Assembly: GCF_009755605.1 (NCBI RefSeq)
Contig: NZ_WPNZ01000010.1
Span: 267,101-331,100, forward strand
DNA: 64,000 nt
Source: Streptomyces typhae
Lineage (GTDB): Bacteria > Actinomycetota > Actinomycetes > Streptomycetales > Streptomycetaceae
Direction of reading: 5' to 3'
The notes under the pieces were generated by a model, which saw only the letters and a list, made by a program, of their open reading frames with translations, was not told the DNA's origin and did no database searches. The position numbers were made by a program, and so were the translations under genes. Of this stretch, positions 1-8,594 are shown piece after piece. The stretch's first letter is position 1. Each line of letters opens with the position of its first letter.

Positions 1-360
1 GGTGGTGAGTTCGCCGAGGGCGGTGAAGTCGGTGAGTTCGGCGGTGATGTGGACGCGGCCGTGGTAGGTGCGGACGCGTTCTCCCTTGCCGCGTTTGGTG
101 AGTTCGGGGGTGATGGAGAAGGTGCCGGTCTCGACGCGTTCGACGGCTTCGCCGTAGGTCTTGACGAGGTCGATGACGGTGGTGTTGCGGCGGGTGAGGT
201 CGGTGAGGGCGTCGCGGCGGTCGCTGCCGCGGGCGCTGACGGTGATGCCGATGCGGGCGATCTCGGGGTCGACTTCGAGGAGGGCTTCGCCGCGGACCGC
301 CAGGCGTGGGGCCTCTGGGGTGCCGTAGGGGACGTTGGAGGTGGGTTCTTCGGTGGTCAT
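1..360 (-). CDS. SIMPL (DUF541) domain protein, N-terminal part
   Basis: Only the first 120 codons lie in the window; the gene runs off the left edge. The ATG at 360 opens a protein beginning MTTEEPTSNVPYG and continuing into RGEALLEVDPEIARIGITVSA, the typical opening strand of SIMPL/DUF541 proteins, where a short leader is followed by a 'vrGeg.v.v.PD.a.i.v.v' core. The later VIDLVKTYGEAVERVETGTFSI part fits the same fold. The family is poorly understood, with oxidative-stress and signalling roles proposed for a few members. There is no obvious signal peptide, so a cytoplasmic location is likely. The gene is divergent from the secreted 5'-nucleotidase at 542, and the region between them holds four 12-bp direct repeats. 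The family call is good; function is unknown. Confidence 0.75.
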   Translation of the reverse strand, partial: MTTEEPTSNVPYGTPEAPRLAVRGEALLEVDPEIARIGITVSARGSDRRDALTDLTRRNTTVIDLVKTYGEAVERVETGTFSITPELTKRGKGERVRTYHGRVHITAELTDFTALGELTT

Positions 361-390
361 GGGGCCACTCTCGCACCGCCTCGGGGTGCC

Positions 391-438
391 GAACAGTCAA
401 CGGAACAGCCAACGGAACAGTCAACGGGACAGTCACCG
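391..438. repeat. Four tandem 12-bp repeats in a divergent promoter region
   Basis: Four head-to-tail copies of a 12-bp unit close to GAACAGTCAACG occupy 391-402, 403-414, 415-426 and 427-438, with only a few substitutions. They lie between the divergent starts at 360 and 542. Regularly phased direct repeats in such a place often bind an activator or repressor oligomer, but no known Streptomyces box matches exactly. A role in control of the nucleotidase or SIMPL gene is inference. Confidence 0.7.
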
Positions 439-541
439 GATCGAAACCTGGCGGGTCTGTCGCGGGCCGTGTCGACGGGTCAGAATCTACGCGCGTCACG
501 AAGTCGTGCCGATCGTGCAGGTTCATAAGGGAGACAGTGAG

Positions 542-2341
542 ATGCCGCTCGACAGAAGGTCGTTCCTGGGGAGCTCAGCCGCCGCGGGAGCTGTCGCCCT
601 CGCGGGCCCGGCGGCGGGGGCCGAGGCGGCTCCCGCCGCGTCGCACGGCGGCGGGCGGACGAGACGGTACTCGTTCACCGTCATGGGCACCACGGACCTC
701 CACGGCAACGTCTTCAACTGGGACTACTTCACGGACAAGGAGTTCGACGACAAGGACCACAACGATGTGGGCCTGGCGAAGATCTCGACGCTGGTGAACC
801 AGGTCCGCAGGGAGAAGGGGCGCCGGAACACTCTCCTCATCGACGCGGGCGACACCATTCAGGGCACGCAGCTGTCGTACTACTACGCGAAGGTCGACCC
901 GATCACGGCGGCCCGCGGCCCGGTGCACCCGATGGCGCTGGCGATGAACGCGATCGGCTACGACGCGGCGGCGCTCGGAAATCACGAGTTCAACTACGGC
1001 ATTCCGGTGCTGCGGAAGTTCGAGGAGCAGTGCGACTTCCCGCTGCTGGGGGCGAACGCGCTGGACGCGAGGACGCGGCGGCCCGCGTTCGCGCCGTACA
1101 GCATGCACCGGCTGCGGACGCCGTACGGCCGTGATGTGCGGGTGGCGGTGCTGGGTCTGACGAATCCGGGTATCGCGATCTGGGACAAGGCGAATGTGCA
1201 GGGGAAGATGGTGTTCCCGGGCCTGGAGGAGCAGGCGGCGAAGTGGGTGCCGCGGCTGCGGTCGATGGGTGCGGACGTGGTGATCGTGTCGGCGCACTCG
1301 GGGTCGAGCGGTACGTCGTCGTACGGGGATCAGTTGCCGTATGTGGAGAACGCGGCGGCGCTGGTGGCGGAGCAGGTGCCGGGGATCGACGCGATCCTGG
1401 TGGGGCACGCGCACACGGAGATTCCCGAGTACCGGGTGGAGAACAAGGCGACGGGGAAGAGCGTCGTTCTCTCGGAGCCGTTGAAGTGGGGGCAGCGTCT
1501 GACGCTGTTCGACTTCGATCTGGTGTGGTCGAAGGGTCGCTGGCGGGTGGCGGAGGTGGGGGCGAAGGTCCTGAACTCCAACACGGTGGCGGAGGACCGG
1601 CGGATCACGCGGCTGCTGGGTGATGAGCACAAGAAGGTCGTGCGGTATGTGAACCAGGTCATCGGCACGTCGAAGGCGGCGATGAGCACCGCGGAGGGCC
1701 CGTACAAGGATGTGGCGATCATTGATCTGATCAGCCATGTGCAGGCGGAGACGGTGAAGGCGGCGCTCGCGGGCGGCGCGTACGCGAAGCTTCCGGTGCT
1801 CTCGCAGGCGTCGTGCTTCTCGCGGGCGGCGGGGGTTCCCGCGGGCGAGGTGACGATCCGGGACGCGGCGGGCCTGTATCCGTTCGAGAACACGCTGGAG
1901 GCGCGGGTGCTCACGGGTGCGCAGCTGAAGGAGTATCTGGAGTTCTCGGCGCGCTATTACGTGCGGACCGAGGCGGGGGCGCCGGTGGATCCGGCGAAGC
2001 TGACGAATGCGGAGAACACTCCGGATTACAACTACGACGCGCTGTACGGAGTGTCGTACGAGATCGATATCGCGCAGCCCGCGGGTTCGCGGATCTCGAA
2101 GCTGCGGTTCGAGGGGAAGGATCTCGATCCGAAGGCGGAGTTCGTGCTCGCGGTGAACAATTACCGGGCGAGTGGCGGGGGGAATTTCCCGCACATCGCG
2201 CGTGCCAAGCAGGTGTGGGCGAATTCCGAGGAGATCCGTAACACGATCATCGCGTGGGTGAAGGCGAAGGGCACGATCGATCCGGCGGAGTTCGCTTCGG
2301 TGGACTGGCGGCTGACGCGGGCGGGCGCGCCGGTGTTCTAG
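542..2341 (+). CDS. Secreted bifunctional metallophosphatase/5'-nucleotidase
   Basis: A 599-residue UshA-type enzyme expected to hydrolyse extracellular nucleotides to nucleoside and phosphate. The start at 542 follows AAGGGAGA and begins a twin-arginine signal (PLDRRSFLGSSAAAGAV, then an Ala-rich stretch), so export by Tat is likely. The calcineurin-like metal motifs are all present: GTTDLHGN near residue 49, DAGDT near 104, GNHEFNYG near 146 and VGHAHTE near 283. The C-terminal nucleotide-binding domain (5_nucleotid_C) follows from about residue 365 and includes NYRASGGGNFP. An ATG further upstream in the same frame lacks a ribosome site. The gene is monocistronic, divergent from the SIMPL gene and convergent with the hydroxylase at 2482. 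Confidence 0.9.
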   Translation: MPLDRRSFLGSSAAAGAVALAGPAAGAEAAPAASHGGGRTRRYSFTVMGTTDLHGNVFNWDYFTDKEFDDKDHNDVGLAKISTLVNQVRREKGRRNTLLIDAGDTIQGTQLSYYYAKVDPITAARGPVHPMALAMNAIGYDAAALGNHEFNYGIPVLRKFEEQCDFPLLGANALDARTRRPAFAPYSMHRLRTPYGRDVRVAVLGLTNPGIAIWDKANVQGKMVFPGLEEQAAKWVPRLRSMGADVVIVSAHSGSSGTSSYGDQLPYVENAAALVAEQVPGIDAILVGHAHTEIPEYRVENKATGKSVVLSEPLKWGQRLTLFDFDLVWSKGRWRVAEVGAKVLNSNTVAEDRRITRLLGDEHKKVVRYVNQVIGTSKAAMSTAEGPYKDVAIIDLISHVQAETVKAALAGGAYAKLPVLSQASCFSRAAGVPAGEVTIRDAAGLYPFENTLEARVLTGAQLKEYLEFSARYYVRTEAGAPVDPAKLTNAENTPDYNYDALYGVSYEIDIAQPAGSRISKLRFEGKDLDPKAEFVLAVNNYRASGGGNFPHIARAKQVWANSEEIRNTIIAWVKAKGTIDPAEFASVDWRLTRAGAPVF

Positions 2342-2387
2342 GTTCGGCGGCCTTCCGGGGTCGTCCGGGTCGGCCGGGTCGGTTCAG

Positions 2388-2431
2388 GTGCCCCGTTTCC
2401 GGTGTCCGTCAGGGCGCGGGAAACGGGGCAC
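2388..2431. terminator. Bidirectional stem-loop terminator
   Basis: A perfect 13-bp stem (2388-2400 pairs with 2419-2431; arm GTGCCCCGTTTCC) with an 18-base loop sits between the convergent nucleotidase and N-hydroxylase genes. It has no clear U-tract, as is usual in Streptomyces, and can serve both strands. Confidence 0.75.
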
Positions 2432-2481
2432 GGCCGTTGTGCGCGGGAGTGCGCGGGAGTGCGGGGGCGCAGGGATGGGCG

Positions 2482-3948
2482 TCAGCTCTTGAGGCGGACG
2501 AGGTTGGTGTGCTGGGGGACGCGGGGTGCGGGGGTGCGGGCCGCGGGGTCGGTGAGGCCGAAGGTGGTGAAGGCGGTGCGGTCGGGCAGGGGGTAGGGGT
2601 TGGTGCCGGTGAGGGTGTTGAGGATGGTGGCGCTGCGCCAGGCGGCGAGGCCGAGGTCGGGGGCGCCGACTCCGTGGGTGTGGCGTTCGGCGTTCTGTAC
2701 GTAGACGTTGCTGCCGGTGGCGGTGATGGAGGGGTCGAGGAGGAGGCGGTACTTGTCGTCGATGCGGGGGCGTTCGGCGGAGTCGCGGCGCATATAGGGG
2801 TCGAGGCCGGCGAGGAGCTGGTCGAGGGGGCGTTCGCGGTAGCCGGTGGCGAGGATGACGGCGTCGGTGGTGAGGCGGGAGCGGGTGCCTTCCTCGATGT
2901 GTTCGAGGTGGAGTTCGACGCGGGTGGTGGCCACGCGGCCCGCGGTGCGCACGGTGACGCCGGGGGTCAGGACGGTGTCGGGCCAGCCGCCGTGGAGGGT
3001 GCGCTGGTAGAGCTCGTCGTGGATGGCGGCGATGGTGTCGGCGTCGATGCCCTTGTGGAGCTGCCACTGGCCGGGGACGAGCCGGTCGCGTACGGGTTCG
3101 GGCAGGGCGTGGAAGTAGCGGGTGTAGTCGGGGGTGAAGTGTTCCAGGCCGAGCTTGGAGTACTCCATGGGGGCGAAGGCGGGGGTGCGGGCGAGCCAGT
3201 GCAGGCGTTCGGCGCCCGGGGGGCGGTGCCGGAGCAGGTCGAGGAAGATCTCGGCGCCGGACTGTCCGGAGCCGATGACGGTGATGTGGTCGGCGGTGCG
3301 GAGCCGGTCGCGGTGCAGCAGGTAGTCGGCGGAGTGGATGACGGGGACGGTGGGGGCGTCGGCGAGGGGTCTGAGGGGTTCGGGGACGTAGGGGGCGGTG
3401 CCGACGCCGAGGGCGATGTTGCGGGCGTGGGTGCGGCCGAGTGCTTCGGCTTCGCCGTCGGCGTCGAGCTGGGTGAAGTCGATGTCGAACAGGGAGCGTT
3501 CGGGGTTCCAGCGGACGGCGTCGATCTGGTGGCCGAAGTGCAGGGCGGGGAGGTTCTCACTGACCCAGCGGCAGTAGGCGTCGTACTCGGCGCGCTGGAT
3601 GTGGAAGCGCTCGGCGAAGTAGAAGGGGAACAGGCGCTGGCGGGAGCGGAGGTAGCTGAGGAACGACCAGGGGTTGGCGGGGTCGGCGAGGGTGACGAGG
3701 TCGGCGAGGAAGGGGACCTGGAGGGTGGCGCCTTCGATGAGGAGGCCGGGGTGCCAGTGGAAGGAGGGCCGCTGTTCGTAGAAGGCGGCGTCGATGCTGC
3801 CGCGTTCGGCGAGGGGCTGGGCGAGGGCGGCGAGGGACAGGTTGAACGGCCCGATGCCGATGCCGACCAGGTCGCGGGGTGCGGTGGAGGCGGTGGCTGC
3901 CTGCGCGGTCCTGTCGTGGCGGTGGGGCGTGTCGGGCGTGGCCGTCAT
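2482..3948 (-). CDS. L-lysine/ornithine N-monooxygenase (siderophore-type, DesB/IucD family)
   Basis: 488 residues. The family N-hydroxylates the side-chain amine of lysine, ornithine or a diamine, using FAD and NADPH, to make hydroxamate building blocks. The FAD site GIGIGPFNLSLAAL is near residue 30, FLADLVTLADP near 77, the NADPH-binding GSGQSGAEIF near 228 and the late ATGYRE motif near 367, so the protein looks intact. Its ATG overlaps the TGA of the decarboxylase upstream by four bases, so the two are translationally coupled. In known desferrioxamine clusters DesA and DesB work in this way, decarboxylase first and hydroxylase second. Here no desC or desD follows: the next gene is the convergent nucleotidase. 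The substrate is probably a diamine, and its identity is not certain. Confidence 0.85.
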   Translation of the reverse strand: MTATPDTPHRHDRTAQAATASTAPRDLVGIGIGPFNLSLAALAQPLAERGSIDAAFYEQRPSFHWHPGLLIEGATLQVPFLADLVTLADPANPWSFLSYLRSRQRLFPFYFAERFHIQRAEYDAYCRWVSENLPALHFGHQIDAVRWNPERSLFDIDFTQLDADGEAEALGRTHARNIALGVGTAPYVPEPLRPLADAPTVPVIHSADYLLHRDRLRTADHITVIGSGQSGAEIFLDLLRHRPPGAERLHWLARTPAFAPMEYSKLGLEHFTPDYTRYFHALPEPVRDRLVPGQWQLHKGIDADTIAAIHDELYQRTLHGGWPDTVLTPGVTVRTAGRVATTRVELHLEHIEEGTRSRLTTDAVILATGYRERPLDQLLAGLDPYMRRDSAERPRIDDKYRLLLDPSITATGSNVYVQNAERHTHGVGAPDLGLAAWRSATILNTLTGTNPYPLPDRTAFTTFGLTDPAARTPAPRVPQHTNLVRLKS

Positions 3949-5411
3949 CGGTGGCTGGTTCCTTCCACGAGCGTGAGCAGGGCCGTGAGGTGTTCGGTGC
4001 GGATGTGGGGGTTGAGGAGGGTGGCTTTGAGCCAGCGGCGGCCGTCGAGCTGTGCGCGGCCGAGGACGGCGGTGCCGTTGTCCAGGAGTGTCCTCCGGAC
4101 GTGGGCGATGTATTCGTCGTCGGCGTCGGTTGGCCGGAACAGGACGGTGCTGATGGCGGGCTTGTCGTAGAGGTCGAAACGGGGGTGGGCGGCGACGAGG
4201 TCGGCGAGTTCGCGGGCGCGGTCGCAGACCTGGTCGACGAGGGCGCCGAGTCCGGTGCGGCCGAGGGCCTTGAGGGTGACGGCGATCTTCAGGGCGTCGG
4301 GTCTGCGGGTGGTGCGCAGGGAGCGGCCGAGGAGGTCGGGCAGGCCTGCTTCGGTGTCGTCGTCGGCGTTGAGGTAGTCGGCGCGGTGGTCGAGGGCTCT
4401 GGTGTCGGCGGGGTCGCGGACGGTGAGGATGCCGGCGGCTGCGGGTTGCCAGCCGAGTTTATGCAGGTCGAGGGCGACGCTGTCGGCGCGTTCCAGGCCG
4501 TGGAGCTTGGGTCGGTGGGTGTCGCTGAAGAGGAGTCCGGCGCCGTAGGCGGCGTCGACGTGGAGTCGGGCGCCGTGGGTGGCGCACAGGTCGGCGATGT
4601 CGGTGAGGGGGTCGATGAGGCCGGCGTCGGTGGTGCCGGCGGTTGCGGCGACGAGGACGGTGGCGGCGGGTCCGCTGCGGCCGGCGCGGCCGGTGCGTTC
4701 GCTGGGTCCGCTGGGTCCGCTGGGTTCGGTGAGTTCGGTGAGTTCGCTGAGTTCGGTGAGGGCTTCGTCGAGGGCGGCGGGGTCGAGGACGCCGGCGGGT
4801 GCGGGCACGGTGACGGGTTCGGGCAGGCCGAGGAGCCAGGCGGCGCGGCGCAGGGAGTGGTGGGCGTTGGCGCCGGTGAGCAGCCGCAGGGGGTGTCCGC
4901 GGGTGGCGGCGTGTTCGCGGGCGAGGAGCAGGGCGAGCTGGTTGGACTCGGTGCCGCCGGTGGTGATCAGGGCGTCGCCGGTGCCGGGGCCGTGGACTTC
5001 GGCGGCGAGGGTGGCGGTGAGGAGCGCTTCGAGGGCGGAGGCGGCGGGCGCCTGGTCCCAGGAGTCCATGGAGGGGTTGAGGGCGGACGCGGCGAGGTCG
5101 GCGGCTGCGGCGATGGCGAGGGGCGGGCAGTGCAGGTGGGCCGCGCACAGGGGGTCCGCGGGGTCGGCGGCGCCTGCGGCGACGGCGCCGACCAGGGTGC
5201 GCAGGGCGTTCTCGGCGCCCGTTCCGTGGGTCGGCAGGAGGTCGCCCGCGGCTTCGCGGACGCGGGTGGCGACGGTGGCGGGGCCGCCGCTCGGGAGGGG
5301 GCCGCCGCGGGTCCCGGCGCCCTCGGTGAGGGCGCCGAGGGTTGTTTCGAGCAGGGGCCGCAGGGCGTCGGGGCCGTTCTTGCCTCCGGCGAGGGGCGGC
5401 GGGGTGCTCAT
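3945..5411 (-). CDS. PLP-dependent group II decarboxylase (DesA/DABA decarboxylase-like)
   Basis: 488 residues, fold type I group II decarboxylase. The Schiff-base lysine is in DLHKLGWQPA (about K318); HVDAAYGAG carries the cofactor-contacting Asp, and TTGGTESNQLALLLAR and NPSMDSWDQAPA are also family hallmarks. Likely substrates are lysine or 2,4-diaminobutyrate, giving the diamine used by the hydroxylase at 2482. The start is taken at 5411 because GGAGG lies eight bases before it; an in-frame ATG at 5516 lacks such a site. Residues about 210-235 form a low-complexity Glu/Leu/Thr/Ser/Pro/Gly insert with DNA repeats (around 4700-4760) before the catalytic part. I saw no DmdR/IdeR-type iron box in the 150 bp upstream, which is unexpected for a siderophore gene. 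Confidence 0.82.
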   Translation of the reverse strand: MSTPPPLAGGKNGPDALRPLLETTLGALTEGAGTRGGPLPSGGPATVATRVREAAGDLLPTHGTGAENALRTLVGAVAAGAADPADPLCAAHLHCPPLAIAAAADLAASALNPSMDSWDQAPAASALEALLTATLAAEVHGPGTGDALITTGGTESNQLALLLAREHAATRGHPLRLLTGANAHHSLRRAAWLLGLPEPVTVPAPAGVLDPAALDEALTELSELTELTEPSGPSGPSERTGRAGRSGPAATVLVAATAGTTDAGLIDPLTDIADLCATHGARLHVDAAYGAGLLFSDTHRPKLHGLERADSVALDLHKLGWQPAAAGILTVRDPADTRALDHRADYLNADDDTEAGLPDLLGRSLRTTRRPDALKIAVTLKALGRTGLGALVDQVCDRARELADLVAAHPRFDLYDKPAISTVLFRPTDADDEYIAHVRRTLLDNGTAVLGRAQLDGRRWLKATLLNPHIRTEHLTALLTLVEGTSHR

Positions 5412-5579
5412 GGCGGTGACCTCCGGGTGCTCGGGTGGGGTCGCCGGCCTGGCCGCTGCGGTGTCCGGCTCGCCCGGAGAGCTCAACGATGCGGACTCGT
5501 AAGGGGTATTGCCCATGGGGGGAGTTTGCGGGGGGTAGGTGGGTGGTGCTAGGCCCTGGCGGGGCTTTCCCCGGTCCCG

Positions 5580-5665
5580 CCCCTTCCCGAAACCATGGGG
5601 CTCCGCCCCCTGGACCCCCGTATCGGCGCTTCGCGCCTTGTCCTCAAACGCCGGACGGGCTGGAT
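5580..5665. repeat. Dispersed Streptomyces intergenic repeat, copy 1
   Basis: Contains GGGGCTCCGCCCC-type and CGCTTCGCG small hairpins, then a 23-bp word (5640-5662, starting GTCCTCAAACGCC) that recurs exactly in inverse orientation at 55900-55922. A relative of the hairpin part is at 41660-41730. It lies just beyond the 3' end of the beta-galactosidase gene and probably acts as a transcript-end hairpin. Confidence 0.7.
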
Positions 5666-5669
5666 CTTC

Positions 5670-7499
5670 CTACCGCAGCCGTACCTCCCCCGCTCCCCCG
5701 GCTCCCTCCACCTCGAGGACCCACACCTCGTTGGTTCCCTCCTTCAGGACGGGGCCGGGTACGTACAGGGAGTGCTGGGGGCCGATGCCCCAGTAGCGGC
5801 CGAGGCAGAAGCCGTTGATCCAGGCGAAGCCGCGGCCCCAGCCGGGGAGTTCGAGGTCGGCGTCGCCGGGGTCGTGGACGGTGAGGGTGCCGCGGTGGAG
5901 GCCGGTCGCGCCGGGCAGGGGGCCGGTGTCGGCGGGGAGGTCGCGGACGGGGGCGGGGGTGTCGAAGGCGGTGAGGGGGAGGCCGACGGCCCGTACGCCG
6001 TGGACGTACTGGCGTTCGTGGAGGATGCCGCCGGTGACGCCCTTGGGTTCGCCGAGCCGGGGGCCGTAGTTGACGCGGCCCAGGGACTCCGTCCAGAGGG
6101 TGACGCGGGCGGGCCCGGCGACGGGTTCGGGCAAGGTCGGGGCGTCTTCGGTGAGGATGCCCGCGGGCAGGCCGTCGATGTGGACGACGGCGCGGTCGCG
6201 CAGTCCGCGCACGGTCAGCGGGTAGGGCTCGCGGGGTCCTGGGAGGTCGACGGTGTAGCGGACCAGGCCCCGGTCGACGCCGAGGTCCTCGAAGGTGGGC
6301 GGTACGGCGTGCTCGGTCTCGGGGGTGCCGAGGGCGTCGGCGAGGGTGTCCAGGGCGACGCGGTCGGTGAAGCGGGCGGTGGCGGGTGCGGTGAGGGCGG
6401 GCAGGGGTGGGGGCGGGTCGGGCAGCGGCGTGTCGGCGTAGGGGGCGAGGACTTTGCGGAACAGGTGGAACTTCTCGGTGGGGCGGCCGTGTTCGTCGAT
6501 GGGCGCGTCGTAGTCGTAGGAGGTGACGTCGGGTTGCAGGGTGCCGTCGTGCAGGCTGTCCCCGGCCCGGTTGGCGCCCGCCCAGCCGGCGAAGCTGGTG
6601 CCTCCGTGGGCCATGTAGAGGTTGACCGAGGCGCCGCACTCCAGGATCTCGCGGAGCGCGTCCGCGGCGTCCCGGGGGTCGCGTACGACGGTCCGGGTGC
6701 CCCAGTGGTCGAACCAGCCGCACCAGAACTCCATGCACATCAGGGGTCCTTCGGGGCGGTGGCGGCGCAGTGCGGCGAAGCCTTCGCGGGCGCGGGAGCC
6801 GAAGTTCACGGTGGCGAGGACGCCGGGGACGCCCCCGCCGGTCAGCATGTGGTCCTCGGGGCCGTCGGAGGTGAACAGTTCCGCGGTGACGCCGTGGGCG
6901 CGCAGGAGTTCGGTGAGGCGGGTCAGGTAGACCTGGTCGGAGCCGTAGCTGCCGTACTCGTTCTCGACCTGCACCATGATCACCGGCCCGCCGCGGTCGT
7001 GCTGGCGGGAGACGACCTGGGGCAGGAGCCGGGCGAACCAGCGTTCCACGTGCGCCAGATAGGTCTCGTCGCGGGTGCGGGCGCGCGCGCCGACCTCGGC
7101 CGTCAGCCAGTACGGCAGGCCGCCGTTGTCCCATTCGGCGCAGATGTAGGGGCCGGGGCGGACGATCGCCCACAGTCCCTCGGCGTGGGCGGCGTCGAGG
7201 AAGCGGCCGAGGGCGGTGCTGTCGTGCAGTTCGCCGGGGCGGGGTTCGTGCAGGTTCCAGGGGACGTACGTCTCGACGCAGTTGAGGCCCATGGCCCGGA
7301 GCATCGCGAGGCGGTGCCCCCACTGTGCCTCGTGCACGCGGAAGTAGTGCAGCGCCCCGGAGAGCAGCCGTACGGGCCGCCCGTCCAGTTCGAAGTGGTC
7401 CGCGCCCACCCTGAAGCTGTCGCCCCGGCCGCTGTAGGCCCGGCTGCTGTCGGCCCGGCCGCCGTCGCCCCGGCCGTTGTCGCTGTCGCTGTCGTCCAT
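5670..7499 (-). CDS. GH35 beta-galactosidase
   Basis: 609 residues. GH35 enzymes remove terminal beta-galactose with retention of configuration. The acid/base Glu lies in QVENEYGSYG (about E181) and the nucleophile Glu in MCMEFWCGWF (about E257). ETYVPWNLHEPRPG and RPGPYICAEWDNGGLP in the TIM barrel are near-invariant in the family; beta-sandwich domains with GRYWGIGPQHSLYVP close the protein. The start at 7499 follows GGGAGGGACAC. No signal peptide is visible, so the enzyme probably acts in the cytoplasm on imported galactosides. It is divergent from the AraC-family gene at 7681, and its upstream DNA shares a motif with the GH101 gene at 15728. Confidence 0.92.
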   Translation of the reverse strand: MDDSDSDNGRGDGGRADSSRAYSGRGDSFRVGADHFELDGRPVRLLSGALHYFRVHEAQWGHRLAMLRAMGLNCVETYVPWNLHEPRPGELHDSTALGRFLDAAHAEGLWAIVRPGPYICAEWDNGGLPYWLTAEVGARARTRDETYLAHVERWFARLLPQVVSRQHDRGGPVIMVQVENEYGSYGSDQVYLTRLTELLRAHGVTAELFTSDGPEDHMLTGGGVPGVLATVNFGSRAREGFAALRRHRPEGPLMCMEFWCGWFDHWGTRTVVRDPRDAADALREILECGASVNLYMAHGGTSFAGWAGANRAGDSLHDGTLQPDVTSYDYDAPIDEHGRPTEKFHLFRKVLAPYADTPLPDPPPPLPALTAPATARFTDRVALDTLADALGTPETEHAVPPTFEDLGVDRGLVRYTVDLPGPREPYPLTVRGLRDRAVVHIDGLPAGILTEDAPTLPEPVAGPARVTLWTESLGRVNYGPRLGEPKGVTGGILHERQYVHGVRAVGLPLTAFDTPAPVRDLPADTGPLPGATGLHRGTLTVHDPGDADLELPGWGRGFAWINGFCLGRYWGIGPQHSLYVPGPVLKEGTNEVWVLEVEGAGGAGEVRLR

Positions 7500-7554
7500 C
7501 GTGTCCCTCCCGATCCCTGCTGCGGCCACGATTGCCTCTGGCGGGCGGCACGGT

Positions 7555-7583
7555 CCATGGACAAAGATCGAGCCGGGTTGGAC
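7555..7583. promoter_or_regulatory. Putative activator site upstream of GH35 (matches the GH101 upstream site)
   Basis: The 13-mer CCATGGACAAAGA at 7555-7567 also occurs at 15793-15805 upstream of the GH101 gene. In both places a second TGGAC follows 21-22 bp after the first (here 7558 and 7579), preceded by a T. Two direct half-sites about two helical turns apart is the usual layout for AraC-family binding. It lies 56 bp before the GH35 start and about 100 bp before the AraC gene. The assignment to that regulator is inference. Confidence 0.5.
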
Positions 7584-7680
7584 GCAGTGATCGGGCGGCC
7601 GCCCGGCGGCGACGCGGTGACGGCGGCGGGCACGCGGTGGTGGCACCGTCGGGCGATCGGGAGGAAAGGGGCAGCCGCGG

Positions 7681-8583
7681 ATGTACCACACCTGGATGCG
7701 GTATTTCACTCCGAGCCCTGTGCATCACCGGCTCGGTCTGGTGTGTCTGGGCGTGGGCCTGCAGCACGGCACGCTCCCGGAGGTCGGGCCGCGCACCCTC
7801 GACCATCACGTCGCCCTCGTCGTCAGCGCGGGCAGCGGCTGGTTCCGGGCTCCCGACGGGCGGCGCAGGGCGGTCACGGCGCCCGCCCTGATCTGGCTCT
7901 CGCCGGGGGTGCCGCACCACTACGGCGCGGACGCGGAGACCGGCTGGGACGAGTGCTTCGTGGACTTCACAGGCCCGGCGGCGGCGACGTACACGGAGCT
8001 CGGCTACATCGACCCGGACCGGCCCGTGGTGCCGCTGGCCGACCCGGACGCGGCCCGTGCCGTCGTCGGCCGCATCGCCCGCGCCGCCCGCCGCGGCAAC
8101 CCCCTCCTGGAGGTGGAGACCAGCGCGGCGGTGCACGAGCTGCTCGTCGCGCTGCGCCGGGCCCGCGCCGACATGGCCCCCGACGGCGACCCCGTCCTGC
8201 AGTCCCTGGCCCGGGACGCGTTCACGGCGCTCTCGGTGACCGAGCACGCGGCGCGGCACGGCATGACGCCCGCCGAACTGCGCACGGCCGTGCGCCGTGG
8301 CGCGGGGTGCAGCCCCAAGGACTATCTCCTCGGCATCCGGCTCGGCCGGGCCAAGGAACTGCTCGCGGCCACCGAGCTGCCCGTCGCCGCGATCGCCAGG
8401 CGGGTCGGCTACGACGACCCGGCCTACTTCTCGCGGCTCTTCACCCGCCGTGTCGGGACGGCTCCGGTGCGCTTCCGTGCGCAGCAGGGGCGGGCGGTGC
8501 CGGGCGGCTGGTCGCAGCAGGTGCCCGATCCCGAACATCCGCCCACTCTGCCGTCCTTCGGCGGTGCGCCCGAGGGCACGTAG
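7681..8583 (+). CDS. AraC-family transcriptional regulator
   Basis: 300 residues. The N-terminal half is a cupin-like sensor domain (LDHHVALVVSAGSGWFRAP, WLSPGVPHHYG, GWDECFVDF). The C-terminal part, from about 190 to 275, carries two helix-turn-helix units, with the diagnostic second-HTH sequence AAIARRVGYDDPAYFSRLF near 236-254 and a PVRFR end. The ATG at 7681 follows AGGAAAGGGG. Divergent placement next to the GH35 gene is typical for a sugar-responsive activator. The effector is likely a galactoside, which is inference. Confidence 0.88.
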   Translation: MYHTWMRYFTPSPVHHRLGLVCLGVGLQHGTLPEVGPRTLDHHVALVVSAGSGWFRAPDGRRRAVTAPALIWLSPGVPHHYGADAETGWDECFVDFTGPAAATYTELGYIDPDRPVVPLADPDAARAVVGRIARAARRGNPLLEVETSAAVHELLVALRRARADMAPDGDPVLQSLARDAFTALSVTEHAARHGMTPAELRTAVRRGAGCSPKDYLLGIRLGRAKELLAATELPVAAIARRVGYDDPAYFSRLFTRRVGTAPVRFRAQQGRAVPGGWSQQVPDPEHPPTLPSFGGAPEGT

Positions 8584-8586
8584 GCT
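8581..8586 (+). promoter_or_regulatory. Leaderless-type -10 (TAGGCT) for chorismate mutase
   Basis: TAGGCT ends eight bases before the ATG at 8595 and includes the stop codon of the AraC gene. A TTCGGC -35-like hexamer lies 18 bp upstream, and there is no Shine-Dalgarno sequence before the ATG. This suggests a leaderless transcript, a common arrangement in Streptomyces. Confidence 0.5.
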
Positions 8587-8594
8587 CAGCTGCC

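Noticed and set aside
5411..5560. Iron-box (DmdR/IdeR) upstream of the decarboxylase
   Set aside because: No TTAGGTTAGGCTAACCTAA-like sequence can be aligned; the short AAGGGGTATTG is not a match.
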